Source: an uncultured Bacillota bacterium
Lineage (GTDB): Bacteria; Bacillota; Dehalobacteriia; UBA7702
Direction: 5' to 3'
Length of the DNA stretch: 64,000 bases
Assembly (NCBI GenBank): GCA_934702375.1
Contig: CAKUYE010000002.1
Location: 124,001 to 188,000, forward strand
The position numbers and the translations under genes are program-made. Positions 50,815 to 59,388 of the stretch are shown here, one piece after another. How positions within the stretch are numbered: the first letter of the stretch is position 1; each line of letters opens with the position of its first letter. The notes under the pieces are model-generated. The model was not told where the DNA came from. It worked only from the letters and a program-made list of their open reading frames with translations, and did no database searches.

Positions 50815-51750
50815 TTAAAAAATATTGGTAAAACCGTCGTTGAGATATTTTTTTACATCGCTTAATTTAAAAGCGAAAATCGGAATGGTTTCCTTATCCG
50901 GACTGATCTCCAGTGCATCATAATATATATACAAGTTGTTGCTGTCGATATAAAACTTACTGTTTTTGGATATCCCGGTAAAACCGCTGTTGTCATCGTA
51001 GGTGGTGTAAGCCCCTGCAGCAAGGTCTTTGTTGATTTTATTGTTGATATAAGCGGTAAATTCCTCGTTGCTAAAGTCGAAAATCTCGCCTAGGGATAAA
51101 TATGTGGCATTTTCTAAACTGAAAAAGAAGCTGCGCTGTCCGTTAAACTCCATGTTATTTCCAAGATTTTTATCGTAGGTTTGAACGATACAGAGATAGT
51201 TATTTTTATTATAGGTGATCTTGAATGTCATGGAAAGGGTAATGGCATCTTTATTGCTCTTGGTTTTGGTTGCGGAATTATCTGAGTTGTCCGAGTTATC
51301 CGAGCTGTTTGAATCACTGTTGCTATCGGCAGAGTCGGAATTATCGCTGTTATTGTCGCTGTTGTCGGAGGATGTATCGGTGGTGTCTCCATCGACAGAA
51401 CTTTTTGTCGTTGCGGAGCCATCGCTGCCTACGGCGTTGAGTTTATCAATATTCAGTGCTTCCGAGGAGGAAAGAGCATCTTGCTCCTTTGTGGTCAGAG
51501 CATTTTGAAATTCCTTATATTGAGAATCTACAAAATTGCCCAGAGAGGTGTTAATGATCGTGATCGCTTCTTTATTTTCGATCCCGCCGAAAACAGGGTA
51601 AGAAATATGGATCACTTTTTCCTTATCGGCTTCGTCGATGTGGTTGATGTTTAATTTCAGTTCGGAAGTATAATCTACAGAATCTCCGGATTGGCAGGCA
51701 CAAAGAAAAAATGATGCCAGAATCACCGGAATCAATAACAGTTTTTTCAT
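50815..51750 (-). CDS. Lipoprotein with RsiV/DUF3298-like fold and Ser-Asp-Asn repeats
   Basis: A 311-residue exported lipoprotein: signal peptide MKKLLLIPVILASFFLCAC with the lipidated cysteine at residue 19. Flanking segments (25-110 and 165-311) look like a DUF4163 plus DUF3298/RsiV-type pair, with the phrase FFFSLENATYLSLGEIF typical of that group. The first part is interrupted by a Ser/Asp/Asn tract (about residues 120-165) of SDN-like triplets. Related domains occur in anti-sigma factors and the peptidoglycan deacetylase PdaC. No catalytic domain is seen. Convergent with the metallophosphoesterase gene, 2 bases apart. Confidence 0.75.
   Translation of the reverse strand: MKKLLLIPVILASFFLCACQSGDSVDYTSELKLNINHIDEADKEKVIHISYPVFGGIENKEAITIINTSLGNFVDSQYKEFQNALTTKEQDALSSSEALNIDKLNAVGSDGSATTKSSVDGDTTDTSSDNSDNNSDNSDSADSNSDSNSSDNSDNSDNSATKTKSNKDAITLSMTFKITYNKNNYLCIVQTYDKNLGNNMEFNGQRSFFFSLENATYLSLGEIFDFSNEEFTAYINNKINKDLAAGAYTTYDDNSGFTGISKNSKFYIDSNNLYIYYDALEISPDKETIPIFAFKLSDVKKYLNDGFTNIF
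51270..51375 (-). repeat. Ser-Asp-Asn coding microrepeat in the lipoprotein gene
   Basis: The segment encodes repeated SDNSDN-type residues in imperfect 9-base units, a potential site of length variation. Confidence 0.75.
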
Positions 51751-51767
51751 TACATTGTCATCTCCAT

Positions 51768-51796
51768 TTGCTATTATTCCAATTATATTGTAAAAT
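51768..51796 (+). promoter_or_regulatory. Promoter of acpS-nnr-alr
   Basis: TTGCTA (51768-51773), a 17-base spacer and TAAAAT (51791-51796), in the gap between the divergent lipoprotein and acpS genes. Confidence 0.65.
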
Positions 51797-51837
51797 AGGG
51801 AAGATGTAAAGTGAATTTGAGGGGATTTTTCTGTTTT

Positions 51838-52209
51838 ATGATTAGAATCGGTACAGATATTATAGAAATTTCCAGAATTGAGCAGAACCTGTCGAATGAT
51901 GCTTTTTTGAAGCGCGTTTATTCGCCAAAGGAATTATCTTTTTTCCCCCATCCCTGGGGGGGAGAAAATATGGCGGCAAGGTTCTGTGCAAAAGAGGCTT
52001 TGATCAAGGTTCTGGGCCAATGGGTGCCTATGAACGAAGTCAGCATTTTAAATGACGAAAACGGCCGGCCCTATTATGAGCTGGAAGGAAGCGCTGAGGC
52101 GCTTTGCCGTACTTTAAATATGAAATCGATCGACTTATCGATATCGCACTGTCGTGATTATGCCGTTGCATTTGCAGTGGGACAGTGTGACGATGAAAGG
52201 CAGGTATGA
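51838..52209 (+). CDS. acpS: Holo-[acyl-carrier-protein] synthase
   Basis: Transfers 4'-phosphopantetheine from CoA to acyl carrier protein. A 123-residue protein with the two signatures GTDIIEISRIE (residues 5-15) and FCAKEALIKVLG (about 53-64). The start at 51838 has GAGGGG about 12 bases upstream; the extended frame from 51811 lacks family support. nnr follows at once, and the acpS-nnr-alr order is common in Bacillota. Confidence 0.95.
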   Translation: MIRIGTDIIEISRIEQNLSNDAFLKRVYSPKELSFFPHPWGGENMAARFCAKEALIKVLGQWVPMNEVSILNDENGRPYYELEGSAEALCRTLNMKSIDLSISHCRDYAVAFAVGQCDDERQV

Positions 52210-52210
52210 T

Positions 52211-53788
52211 ATGCGCTTAATCAACGGTGAAACATCCCGAAAGATGGATCAGGAAGCGATGGAAATTTATGGACTCGATACATTTGTATTGATGGAAAAT
52301 GCCGGTCTGCGTATGGCCGATATTGTTGCGGATCTTCTTTCCGGGCAGAAAAAAACGGCACGGATCTCTGTGATCGTTGGCAAAGGAAATAATGGCGGTG
52401 ACGGCTTGGTCATGGCCAGACATTTGGTAAATAAAGGTTTTGATGTTGAGATATTCTGTTTGGCTGCTCCGGATGAATTTTCTCCGGGAGCAAAGAAAAA
52501 TTGGCAGATTGTGGAAGCTATGGGCTTGAAACATACTTTTTTGGCAGAAGCCCGGGATTTGACCCTTTTCCGTGTTAAGATGATGGCTTCTCGGCTGATT
52601 GTCGATGCGATTTTCGGCTCCGGCTTGAAAGGCGAAATCACGGGTCTTGCCAAAGAAGTGATTGAAATTCTCAATGATGTTGACCGTCCCATATTTGCCG
52701 TGGACATTCCTTCCGGAGTTGACGCCGATACGGCTAAGGTTGGGAAAACCTTTGTTAGAGCGGCCTACACCGTTGCTTTGGGTTTGCCGAAAATCGGCAA
52801 TATTTTAGCTCCTGCTGCAGCCTATAACGGTAAATTGGAAGTTGCCGATATATCCTTTCCCAAGGCGCTTTTAGAGGAAAAGGATGAAGATGATGCGGTT
52901 ATCGACGAAGAGTGGATTCTGGACAAAATGCCGTTGCGCAAAGCAGATTCCCATAAAGGGCTCTATGGTCATGTCCTTGTGGCCGGTGGTTCTCGAAATA
53001 TGACCGGCTCTCTGATCTTAGCCGGGAAAGGGGCTTTAAAAACCGGTGCCGGTCTTGTAACTTATTTGATGCCGGAAGGTATTCATGAAATTGTTTGCTC
53101 TCAAAATCTGGAAGCCATGACCTTTCCTTTGCCGGAGCAGGCCGATGGTTCTTTAGGGATGGACGCTGCCGATATGATCCTGCACCAAACCGGTAATAAG
53201 ATTCTTGTTATGGGCATGGGGCTTTCCCGTACTGATGAAAGCATGGCGCTTGTGCGGCGTATCGTAGAAGAAGTAAATTGTCCTCTGGTGTTGGATGCCG
53301 ATGCTTTGATCGCCCTTGGAGAAATGGATCGTCGCAAAAAAACGCAGCATCCTTTGATTATGACACCTCATCCCGGAGAAATGGCCAAAATTTTGGGATG
53401 GTCCATTCGTGAGGTCCAGGAAGAACGCATCAAAGCGGCTCAATTGGCTGCGGAGCGTTTTTCTGCCGTTGTGGTTTTAAAGGGGAACCGCACCATTATT
53501 GCGGCTCCCAACGGTAAGCTTTTAGTGAATTTGACCGGCAATGCCGGTATGGCCACCGGTGGAATGGGCGATGTTCTTTCCGGTATTATCGGCTCTTTGT
53601 TGGGACAGGGGTTGGATCCTCTTTCCGCAGCCGCCCTTGGCGTCTATTTCCATGGTTTGGCCGGGGATATCGCTGTGAAAGATAAAGGGGAAATGGGCCT
53701 TAATGCTGGTGATATCGTCACTTATTTACCTCGTGTTCTCGGAGCATATGAGGAAAAGAAGAAAGGAAGCCTGGATCATGTCTTATAA
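52211..53788 (+). CDS. nnr: Bifunctional NAD(P)H-hydrate epimerase / ADP-dependent NAD(P)H-hydrate dehydratase
   Basis: Repairs hydrated NAD(P)H. In 525 residues: an N-terminal YjeF-N epimerase domain (1-215, with VGKGNNGGDGLVMARHL and IFGSGLKGEITG) and a C-terminal ribokinase-like dehydratase domain (from about 225, with GSRNMTGS, LDADAL, MTPHPGEMA and GMATGGMGDVLSG). Start 52211 immediately after the acpS stop. It overlaps alr by 11 bases. Confidence 0.95.
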   Translation: MRLINGETSRKMDQEAMEIYGLDTFVLMENAGLRMADIVADLLSGQKKTARISVIVGKGNNGGDGLVMARHLVNKGFDVEIFCLAAPDEFSPGAKKNWQIVEAMGLKHTFLAEARDLTLFRVKMMASRLIVDAIFGSGLKGEITGLAKEVIEILNDVDRPIFAVDIPSGVDADTAKVGKTFVRAAYTVALGLPKIGNILAPAAAYNGKLEVADISFPKALLEEKDEDDAVIDEEWILDKMPLRKADSHKGLYGHVLVAGGSRNMTGSLILAGKGALKTGAGLVTYLMPEGIHEIVCSQNLEAMTFPLPEQADGSLGMDAADMILHQTGNKILVMGMGLSRTDESMALVRRIVEEVNCPLVLDADALIALGEMDRRKKTQHPLIMTPHPGEMAKILGWSIREVQEERIKAAQLAAERFSAVVVLKGNRTIIAAPNGKLLVNLTGNAGMATGGMGDVLSGIIGSLLGQGLDPLSAAALGVYFHGLAGDIAVKDKGEMGLNAGDIVTYLPRVLGAYEEKKKGSLDHVL

Positions 53789-54893
53789 TCGCGCTGAATA
53801 CGATACCGAAGCGCTGAGAAATAATTTTCGCCTAATTCGTCGTCAGGTAGGAGAAGATTGTAAAATTTGTCCTGCCGTAAAAGCCAATGGCTATGGTATG
53901 GGAGCCTTACCCATGGCGCGGATATTGGATGAAGAAGGTGCTGATTATTTTGCCGTTGCCCTTGTGGAAGAAGGTGTGGAACTGCGCAAGGCCGGAATTG
54001 AAAAACCGATTTTGGTTCTTGGCGGTATTCCGGAAAAGGATCTGGTCAAGGCGATACATTATGAGCTGACCATTGGTATCTTCCATTTTTCCACCGCCTG
54101 TCTCGTGGATTTGCTTGGCGAAAAAATGGGGAAAACGGCAAAGGTTCATATTGTACTGGATACCGGTATGCATCGCCTTGGTTTTTTGCCGACAGAAGAA
54201 GCGAAGGGCGAGATCAAAGTTATCAATGAAATGCCCCATATTTTTGTGGAAGGTATTTTTTCGCATCTTTCTCAGACCGATAAAAGTCGGGATTTTACTT
54301 TGGCTCAAATCAAATGCTTTGAGGATTTTACGGATGATCTGCAAAGAGCCGGTGTGGCACTGCCGATTCGTCATATTTCCAACAGCAATGCTATTTTTGA
54401 TTTTCCCGAGGCTCGTTTCGATATGGTGCGTCCCGGCATTGTGCTCCATGGCTTTGGTACCGGCAGTGAAGCTTCCCAAGGACTGCAGGAGGTTCTTTCC
54501 TTAAAAAGTGAGATCGTGCGGATTCATGAAGCCGAAGCCGGTGCCGAAGTTAGCTACATGGGGAATTACGTTACCCGAGAAAAACGGTTGATTGCCACGA
54601 TTCCCATTGGCTATGCCGATGGATATTTTCGTTGCCTCAGCGGCAAAGCGCCGGTGCTGGTTGGCGGTAAGCGAGTCCCTCAGGTCGGCAATATTTGTAT
54701 GGATCAGTGTATGCTTGATGTGACCGATGTTCCCGGTGTAAAGGTTGGAGATGAGGTCGTGCTTTACGGAAAGCAGGGAGAAAGCTTTATTTCTGTGGAA
54801 GAGATCGCTGCGCTTGCCGGCACGATTTCCTATGAGTTGCTGACATCATTGAAGCGCGTTCCGAAATATTATTATTTTGAAGATGAGGATTAA
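53778..54893 (+). CDS. alr: Alanine racemase
   Basis: Pyridoxal phosphate enzyme making D-alanine for peptidoglycan. The 371-residue length is standard. The PLP lysine lies in CPAVKANGYGMG near residue 36 and the catalytic tyrosine in SYMGNYVTREKR near 260. The start at 53778 overlaps the nnr end and has AAAGGAAG upstream. Confidence 0.96.
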   Translation: MSYNRAEYDTEALRNNFRLIRRQVGEDCKICPAVKANGYGMGALPMARILDEEGADYFAVALVEEGVELRKAGIEKPILVLGGIPEKDLVKAIHYELTIGIFHFSTACLVDLLGEKMGKTAKVHIVLDTGMHRLGFLPTEEAKGEIKVINEMPHIFVEGIFSHLSQTDKSRDFTLAQIKCFEDFTDDLQRAGVALPIRHISNSNAIFDFPEARFDMVRPGIVLHGFGTGSEASQGLQEVLSLKSEIVRIHEAEAGAEVSYMGNYVTREKRLIATIPIGYADGYFRCLSGKAPVLVGGKRVPQVGNICMDQCMLDVTDVPGVKVGDEVVLYGKQGESFISVEEIAALAGTISYELLTSLKRVPKYYYFEDED

Positions 54894-54896
54894 GCT

Positions 54897-55499
54897 ATGA
54901 TCATCCATCGAAAACAACATTTGATTGCCTTAGAGGAATCTTTACAATCCTGTCAAAGCTGTCCTTTGGGCGCAACCCGCCATAATTTGGTTTTTGGTCG
55001 CGGCAGCGAAGAAGCGGATATTGTCTTTATCGGAGAAGGCCCCGGCGAACAGGAAGATCTTCAGGGATCTCCTTTTGTGGGGCGTGCCGGTCAGCTCTTA
55101 GATAAAATTATTGCCGCTGCCGGTTTGACGGAAGAAGATTATTATATTTGTAATATTGTGAAATGTCGTCCTCCCGGGAACCGTGTGCCGGCACCGGAAG
55201 AGGTACGCGCCTGTTTGGGATACCTGCGCCAGCAGGTTGCCTATGTTCGGCCGAAGATCATGGTTTTACTCGGCGCTTCTGCCGGGAAAGCCATCATTGA
55301 CCCAAAGCTGGCAATTACCAAAGCACGAGGCAAATGGGTCAAAATGGGAAATTTTCTTGTAATGCCTACCTTCCATCCAGCGGCATTGCTGCGAGACCCG
55401 CAGAAAAAGATCCCGGTATGGGAAGATTTTCAGGAAATCAAAAGGGTGTATGATCAGATAAAGGCCGGAACTTATGAAGATGCAATTGAAAACAAATAA
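54897..55499 (+). CDS. Type-4 uracil-DNA glycosylase (Fe-S)
   Basis: Excises uracil from DNA. The 200-residue protein of UDG family 4 has iron-sulfur cysteines in CQSCPLGATR (residues 18-27) and CNIVKCRPPGNR (near 86), the active-site segment GEGPGEQEDLQGSPFVGRAG (split near 42-61) and the late HPAALLRDP. Located 3 bases after alr. It overlaps tsaE by 26 bases. Confidence 0.93.
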   Translation: MIIHRKQHLIALEESLQSCQSCPLGATRHNLVFGRGSEEADIVFIGEGPGEQEDLQGSPFVGRAGQLLDKIIAAAGLTEEDYYICNIVKCRPPGNRVPAPEEVRACLGYLRQQVAYVRPKIMVLLGASAGKAIIDPKLAITKARGKWVKMGNFLVMPTFHPAALLRDPQKKIPVWEDFQEIKRVYDQIKAGTYEDAIENK

Positions 55500-55953
55500 T
55501 GAGAAAGAAACGTTTACTTTAGCCTGTTCTTTGGCTAAGTATTTGAAAGCCGATACGAATTTGCTTTTGGATGGGGATCTGGCCACGGGAAAAACGGTTT
55601 TTGCCAAGGGGATCGGTGCCGGATTGGGTGTCAAAGAGCATATCAAAAGTCCCTCTTACACATTGCTCTGTATGTACGAAGGAGTTTTGCCTTTCTATCA
55701 TTTTGATGCTTATAATCTGAACGGTATCGACGATTTTTACGACCTTGGTTTTGATGAATATATAGAAAACGGCGGCGTGACATTGATCGAATGGGCGTCG
55801 GTTATCCGTGAAGATTTTCCCTGGGGATACATTCATATTGAGTTATCCAAAGGAGAAGATGAAAATGAGCGCCATTTTGTTATGACGGCGTCGGACGATC
55901 ATCATAGGAAGATATTAAAGGAGTGGCAGGATCATGAAAATATTGGCTTTTGA
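55474..55953 (+). CDS. tsaE: tRNA t6A biosynthesis ATPase TsaE
   Basis: ATPase partner of TsaB and TsaD in making threonylcarbamoyladenosine 37 in tRNAs that read ANN codons. A 159-residue protein with Walker A DGDLATGKT near residue 30, the SPSYTLLCMYEG segment and the FYHFDAYNL-to-IEWA stretch. Starts within the UDG gene (ATG at 55474 or 55480). It overlaps the next gene by 20 bases. Confidence 0.94.
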   Translation: MKMQLKTNNEKETFTLACSLAKYLKADTNLLLDGDLATGKTVFAKGIGAGLGVKEHIKSPSYTLLCMYEGVLPFYHFDAYNLNGIDDFYDLGFDEYIENGGVTLIEWASVIREDFPWGYIHIELSKGEDENERHFVMTASDDHHRKILKEWQDHENIGF

Positions 55954-57079
55954 TTGCAGCTCCAAAACGATGGCAGCGGCAATCGGAGATGGAGATACGG
56001 TGTTGGCTGCCGGTTTTGAAGCGGAAAACCGAAATCATGCTCCCTATTTGATGCCGTTGATCCACGATCTCTTGGAAGAATGTAATTTGAAAATGCAGCA
56101 TATCGATCTTCTTGCAGTTACCGTAGGTCCCGGCTCCTTTACGGGATTACGAATCGGTATTGCGACGGCAAAAGGTTTTTCCGATTTATTGGAGCTTCCG
56201 ATTTTGCCGGTGTGCTCCCTGGATGCTTTGGCAGAGAATTATCGTGAGGAACGGCGTATCCTCGTACCCATCCTCGATGCGCGTAAAAATCAGGTTTATG
56301 CTGCTGTTTACGACAATCGAAAGGGAAAGATGGAAAAGATCGTGGCCGAAATGCCGATCTCCCCTTTAGAGCCTTTGGCTGAGTATCTGGAAGGCTATGA
56401 AGATATCCTTTTCTTTGGTGATGCCGTTCCCGGTTGGAAAGAGCGCATTCAAGCATGTTATGGTTCTCGATGCTGCTTTGGAGAAAGCGATAAAAACGGT
56501 ATTCGCGGCGAAGCTTTGTTGCGCATTGCTGCGGCGGCTTCGGAAGCGGATTATCGTAACGATATCATGCCGATGTATTTGCGTGGTGTAGATGCAAAAG
56601 CGAAATTTACCAATTATACTGTTGAGGTTATGCATGTGGATGATATCCCTGCTTTGGTAGAGTTGGATAAAACAGCTTTTCCGCGGCCCTGGTCGGCAAA
56701 TATGTTTTTAAATGAGCTGCAAAATCGCTGTGGGCATTATTGGGTTATTCGTACCGAAAATAAGGTCACAGCTTATGGTGGTTTTTGGATGGTGGCAGGG
56801 GAATGCCATATCACAAACATTGCCGTTCATGAAGATTACCGTCATATGGGACAGGGACGCATGATGCTGGAATATATATTGTCGATGGCGAAACTTTACG
56901 GTGCCCATGGCGTTACTCTTGAGGTCAGACCCAGTAACGACGCGGCAATCAGTCTCTACCGAAATCACGGTTTTCAGACGGAAGGACGCAGAAAACATTA
57001 CTATGAAGACAACGGAGAGGATGCGCTGATTATGTGGCTTCATCTACCGAATCCTAATCATGAAAAACCTTGGAGGTAA
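55934..57079 (+). CDS. Fusion of TsaB (t6A factor) and RimI-type N-acetyltransferase
   Basis: One 381-residue frame. Residues 1-225 are TsaB, the ASKHA-fold partner of TsaD, with AFDCSSKTMAAAI near the N-terminus and VTVGPGSFTGLRIG near residue 63. Residues 230-375 are a GNAT acetyltransferase of the RimI type (acetylates S18 or other N-termini), with AFPRPWSANMF, the acetyl-CoA loop YRHMGQGRMM and LEVRPSNDAAISLYRNHGF. No stop lies at the join. The two genes are usually adjacent, so the fusion keeps their order between tsaE and tsaD. Confidence 0.93.
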   Translation: MKILAFDCSSKTMAAAIGDGDTVLAAGFEAENRNHAPYLMPLIHDLLEECNLKMQHIDLLAVTVGPGSFTGLRIGIATAKGFSDLLELPILPVCSLDALAENYREERRILVPILDARKNQVYAAVYDNRKGKMEKIVAEMPISPLEPLAEYLEGYEDILFFGDAVPGWKERIQACYGSRCCFGESDKNGIRGEALLRIAAAASEADYRNDIMPMYLRGVDAKAKFTNYTVEVMHVDDIPALVELDKTAFPRPWSANMFLNELQNRCGHYWVIRTENKVTAYGGFWMVAGECHITNIAVHEDYRHMGQGRMMLEYILSMAKLYGAHGVTLEVRPSNDAAISLYRNHGFQTEGRRKHYYEDNGEDALIMWLHLPNPNHEKPWR

Positions 57080-57084
57080 TGACA

Positions 57085-58101
57085 ATGAGTATTCATATTC
57101 TGGCAATTGAATCGAGCTGCGACGAGACCTCCGCTGCCGTTGTTGATGATGGTAAAATCATTCGTTCAAATGTAATTTATACGCAAATAGCTACTCATAA
57201 AGCTTATGGCGGTGTTGTACCGGAAATTGCTTCCCGGGAGCATTTGCGAAAAATATCTTCTGTTGTGAAAACGGCAATGGCCGAATCCGGGTTAGAATAC
57301 AGTGATCTTGATGCAATTGCTGTAACAAAAGGCCCCGGGCTGATCGGTTCTTTGCTGGTAGGTTTATCCTATGCCAAAGCTGTTGCCGAAACTTTGCAGA
57401 TTCCATTGATCGGGGTACATCATCTTTCCGGTCATCTTTATGGCGGTGTGATGTCCTCAGAAGAAATGGAGCCGCCTCTCTGCGCTTTGATTGCTTCCGG
57501 CGGTCATAGCTCTATTGTTTATATGGCGGAGCATCTTTCCTTTGAAGTGATGGGAGAAACCCGAGATGATGCTGCCGGGGAAGTATTGGACAAAGTGGCA
57601 CGGTCTTTGGGACTGCCGTATCCCGGTGGTGCGGCTTTGGAAGCCTTAGCGGAAAAAGGAGACCCCGATGCCATTGATTTCCCTCGAGCCTGGTTAGAGC
57701 CGAATAGTTTTGATTTCAGCTTCAGCGGTTTGAAATCTCATGTGCTGAATTATTTAAATCGTGCCGCCATGAAAGGGGAAACGGTGAACCATGCCGATGT
57801 GGCGGCATCGTTCCAGAAGGCTCTTTTTGAAGTTCTGGCGGAAAAATCGGTACGCGCCTGTAAGGAAAAAGGTGTAAAACGTCTTGTGTTATCGGGAGGT
57901 GTAGCCGCCAACCGTTGCTTGCGGCAGATGATCCTGGAACGTGCGGACAAAGAGGGGATTCTCTTTCATTATCCGCCAAAGGTGCTGTGTACCGATAATG
58001 CGGCAATGATCGGCGGAGTTGCATACTATAAGTATTTGAATAAAGAGTTTAACAGCCTTTCCCTGAATGCCACGGCGAATATGCCGCTTCAAAATGAATA
58101 A
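57085..58101 (+). CDS. tsaD: tRNA N6-threonylcarbamoyladenosine transferase TsaD
   Basis: Catalytic subunit for t6A37 formation (formerly Gcp). A 338-residue ASKHA-fold protein with AIESSCDETSAAVV (residues 6-19), the iron-binding HHLSGHLYGG near 112 and the C-terminal segment SGGVAANRCLR near 270. TGGAGGTAA precedes ATG 57085 by 6 bases and spans the end of the preceding gene. Followed by the DnaA-box region. Confidence 0.96.
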   Translation: MSIHILAIESSCDETSAAVVDDGKIIRSNVIYTQIATHKAYGGVVPEIASREHLRKISSVVKTAMAESGLEYSDLDAIAVTKGPGLIGSLLVGLSYAKAVAETLQIPLIGVHHLSGHLYGGVMSSEEMEPPLCALIASGGHSSIVYMAEHLSFEVMGETRDDAAGEVLDKVARSLGLPYPGGAALEALAEKGDPDAIDFPRAWLEPNSFDFSFSGLKSHVLNYLNRAAMKGETVNHADVAASFQKALFEVLAEKSVRACKEKGVKRLVLSGGVAANRCLRQMILERADKEGILFHYPPKVLCTDNAAMIGGVAYYKYLNKEFNSLSLNATANMPLQNE

Positions 58102-58387
58102 AAATAGGAAAATATTTAAATTTTGCATATTATACACAAGGATAGCGATGAGGATTATTGTGGATAATGTGCATAATTTTTTTGATAACTCGGGTTTTGT
58201 CCCTGATGTCATAGATTGAAAACGGTGAAAATGTGGATAACTTTTAAGCGAAATCGGAATATTGCCTGCTTGATGAATTATGCGTTTTCCTCACCGTATT
58301 TAACAGGGTTTTTAATAGTACCAGCTAAAACGACCGCAAAAATGAAAAATTATACATTTTTTATTGATTTGCGAAGAGGGCTTTTTT
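58102..58387. other. Intergenic region tsaD-ygfA with a DnaA-box cluster
   Basis: This 286-base gap is unusually long for the window, A+T rich, and without a supported gene. It holds four 9-mers of DnaA-box type: TTATACACA at 58130-58138 (+), TTATCCACA at 58159-58167 (-), TTATGCACA at 58168-58176 (-, directly abutting the previous) and TTATCCACA at 58232-58240 (-). A partial TTATACATT lies near 58350. No dnaA or dnaN is nearby. Confidence 0.7.
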
Positions 58388-58957
58388 ATGGATAAAAAAG
58401 AATTGAGGGCTTTTTTACTGCAAAACAGAGATAAAATGGATAAAATGGATGCAGCGGCTCACAGTCGCAATATTTGTCAGGAGCTGAAACGCTGTTTTCG
58501 AGGGGATCGGGTAATGGTTTATCTTGCAACCGGAAATGAGTGTGATCCGGAAGAATATTATGAAGATCTTTTGCATAGTCATAGTTCTGTTTATGTTCCG
58601 GTTTGTACCGATAAAGGTTGGATGGAAGCCTCCCGCATTCTTGATCCTGAGGCGGATCTGGAAATCGGCACCTTCGGTATTCGGGCGCCAAAGGCTTCGG
58701 CATATCGTTTTGCGGATCCTGAGATATTGGATGTTGTGATTGTTCCCGGTGTGGGGTTTGACCGAAAGGGGAATCGTCTTGGCTTTGGCGGCGGTTTTTA
58801 TGATCGATTTTTGCCGCGAACAAGGCCGGAATGTTTAAAAGTTGCCATATGTCATGATTTCCAGCTTGTAGATGATGCCTATCCCGAACCCCATGACTTT
58901 CCAATGGATTATATCGTTACGGAAAAAGGAATCTATAAGGTAAAGGGAAGGAAATAA
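58388..58957 (+). CDS. 5-formyltetrahydrofolate cyclo-ligase family protein
   Basis: Converts 5-formyltetrahydrofolate to methenyl-tetrahydrofolate with ATP. The 189-residue protein has an N-terminal helix with basic residues, YLATGNECDP (near 46) and the signature GFDRKGNRLGFGGGFYDRFL split over about 137-157. The start at 58388 has AGAGGG 8 bases upstream. Situated just before groES, with the groES promoter starting 25 bases after its stop. Confidence 0.92.
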   Translation: MDKKELRAFLLQNRDKMDKMDAAAHSRNICQELKRCFRGDRVMVYLATGNECDPEEYYEDLLHSHSSVYVPVCTDKGWMEASRILDPEADLEIGTFGIRAPKASAYRFADPEILDVVIVPGVGFDRKGNRLGFGGGFYDRFLPRTRPECLKVAICHDFQLVDDAYPEPHDFPMDYIVTEKGIYKVKGRK

Positions 58958-58981
58958 ATTTTTATTTTTTCTTCAGAACCC

Positions 58982-59009
58982 TTGACAATTGTGGAATTCG
59001 ATGTATAAT
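58982..59009 (+). promoter_or_regulatory. Sigma-A promoter of groESL
   Basis: TTGACA (58982-58987), a 16-base spacer and TATAAT (59004-59009). The CIRCE operator starts 5 bases downstream. Confidence 0.92.
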
Positions 59010-59013
59010 ATTA

Positions 59014-59040
59014 TTAGCACTCAGAAAGAGTGAGTGCTAA
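59014..59040 (+). promoter_or_regulatory. CIRCE operator (HrcA binding site)
   Basis: TTAGCACTC, nine bases, GAGTGCTAA: a perfect match to the CIRCE inverted repeat. It overlaps the expected transcription start of groESL, so HrcA should repress the operon in the absence of heat or folding stress. hrcA itself is not in the window. Confidence 0.97.
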
Positions 59041-59082
59041 TAAGATTCGATAATCCATGCTATATTTTAAGGAGGCATCATC

Positions 59083-59343
59083 ATGATTAAACCTTTAGGT
59101 GAAAGAGTATTGTTGGAAGTTCCCGAAGTAAAAGAAGAAAAAACTCAGGGTGGTCTTTTTGTTCCCGATACCGCAAAAGAAAAACCCCTCGAAGCAAATG
59201 TTATCGCTGTGGGTGCAAAGGTAGAAGATATAAAAGCCGGTGATAAAGTTGTTTATGCAAAATTTGCAGGCACGGAAGTAAAATATGAAGATAAAAAATA
59301 TCTCATTATGGACGTTGCCGATGTTCTGGCTGTGGTAGAATAA
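59083..59343 (+). CDS. groES: Co-chaperonin GroES
   Basis: Lid of the GroEL folding chamber. It is 86 residues, slightly short, with IKPLGERVLLE, the mobile loop KEEKTQGGLFVPDTA (about 17-31) and the KKYLIMDVADVLA end. AAGGAGG precedes the ATG. First gene of the CIRCE-controlled operon. Confidence 0.97.
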   Translation: MIKPLGERVLLEVPEVKEEKTQGGLFVPDTAKEKPLEANVIAVGAKVEDIKAGDKVVYAKFAGTEVKYEDKKYLIMDVADVLAVVE

Positions 59344-59388
59344 TCATTACCCGCGATATATTTCTGAAATTTAGGAGGAATTATTATA

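Noticed and set aside
58102..58387. The DnaA-box region as the chromosomal origin
   Set aside because: No dnaA, dnaN, rpmH or other usual origin neighbours are present. A titration or regulatory cluster fits better, though an origin cannot be excluded from sequence alone.
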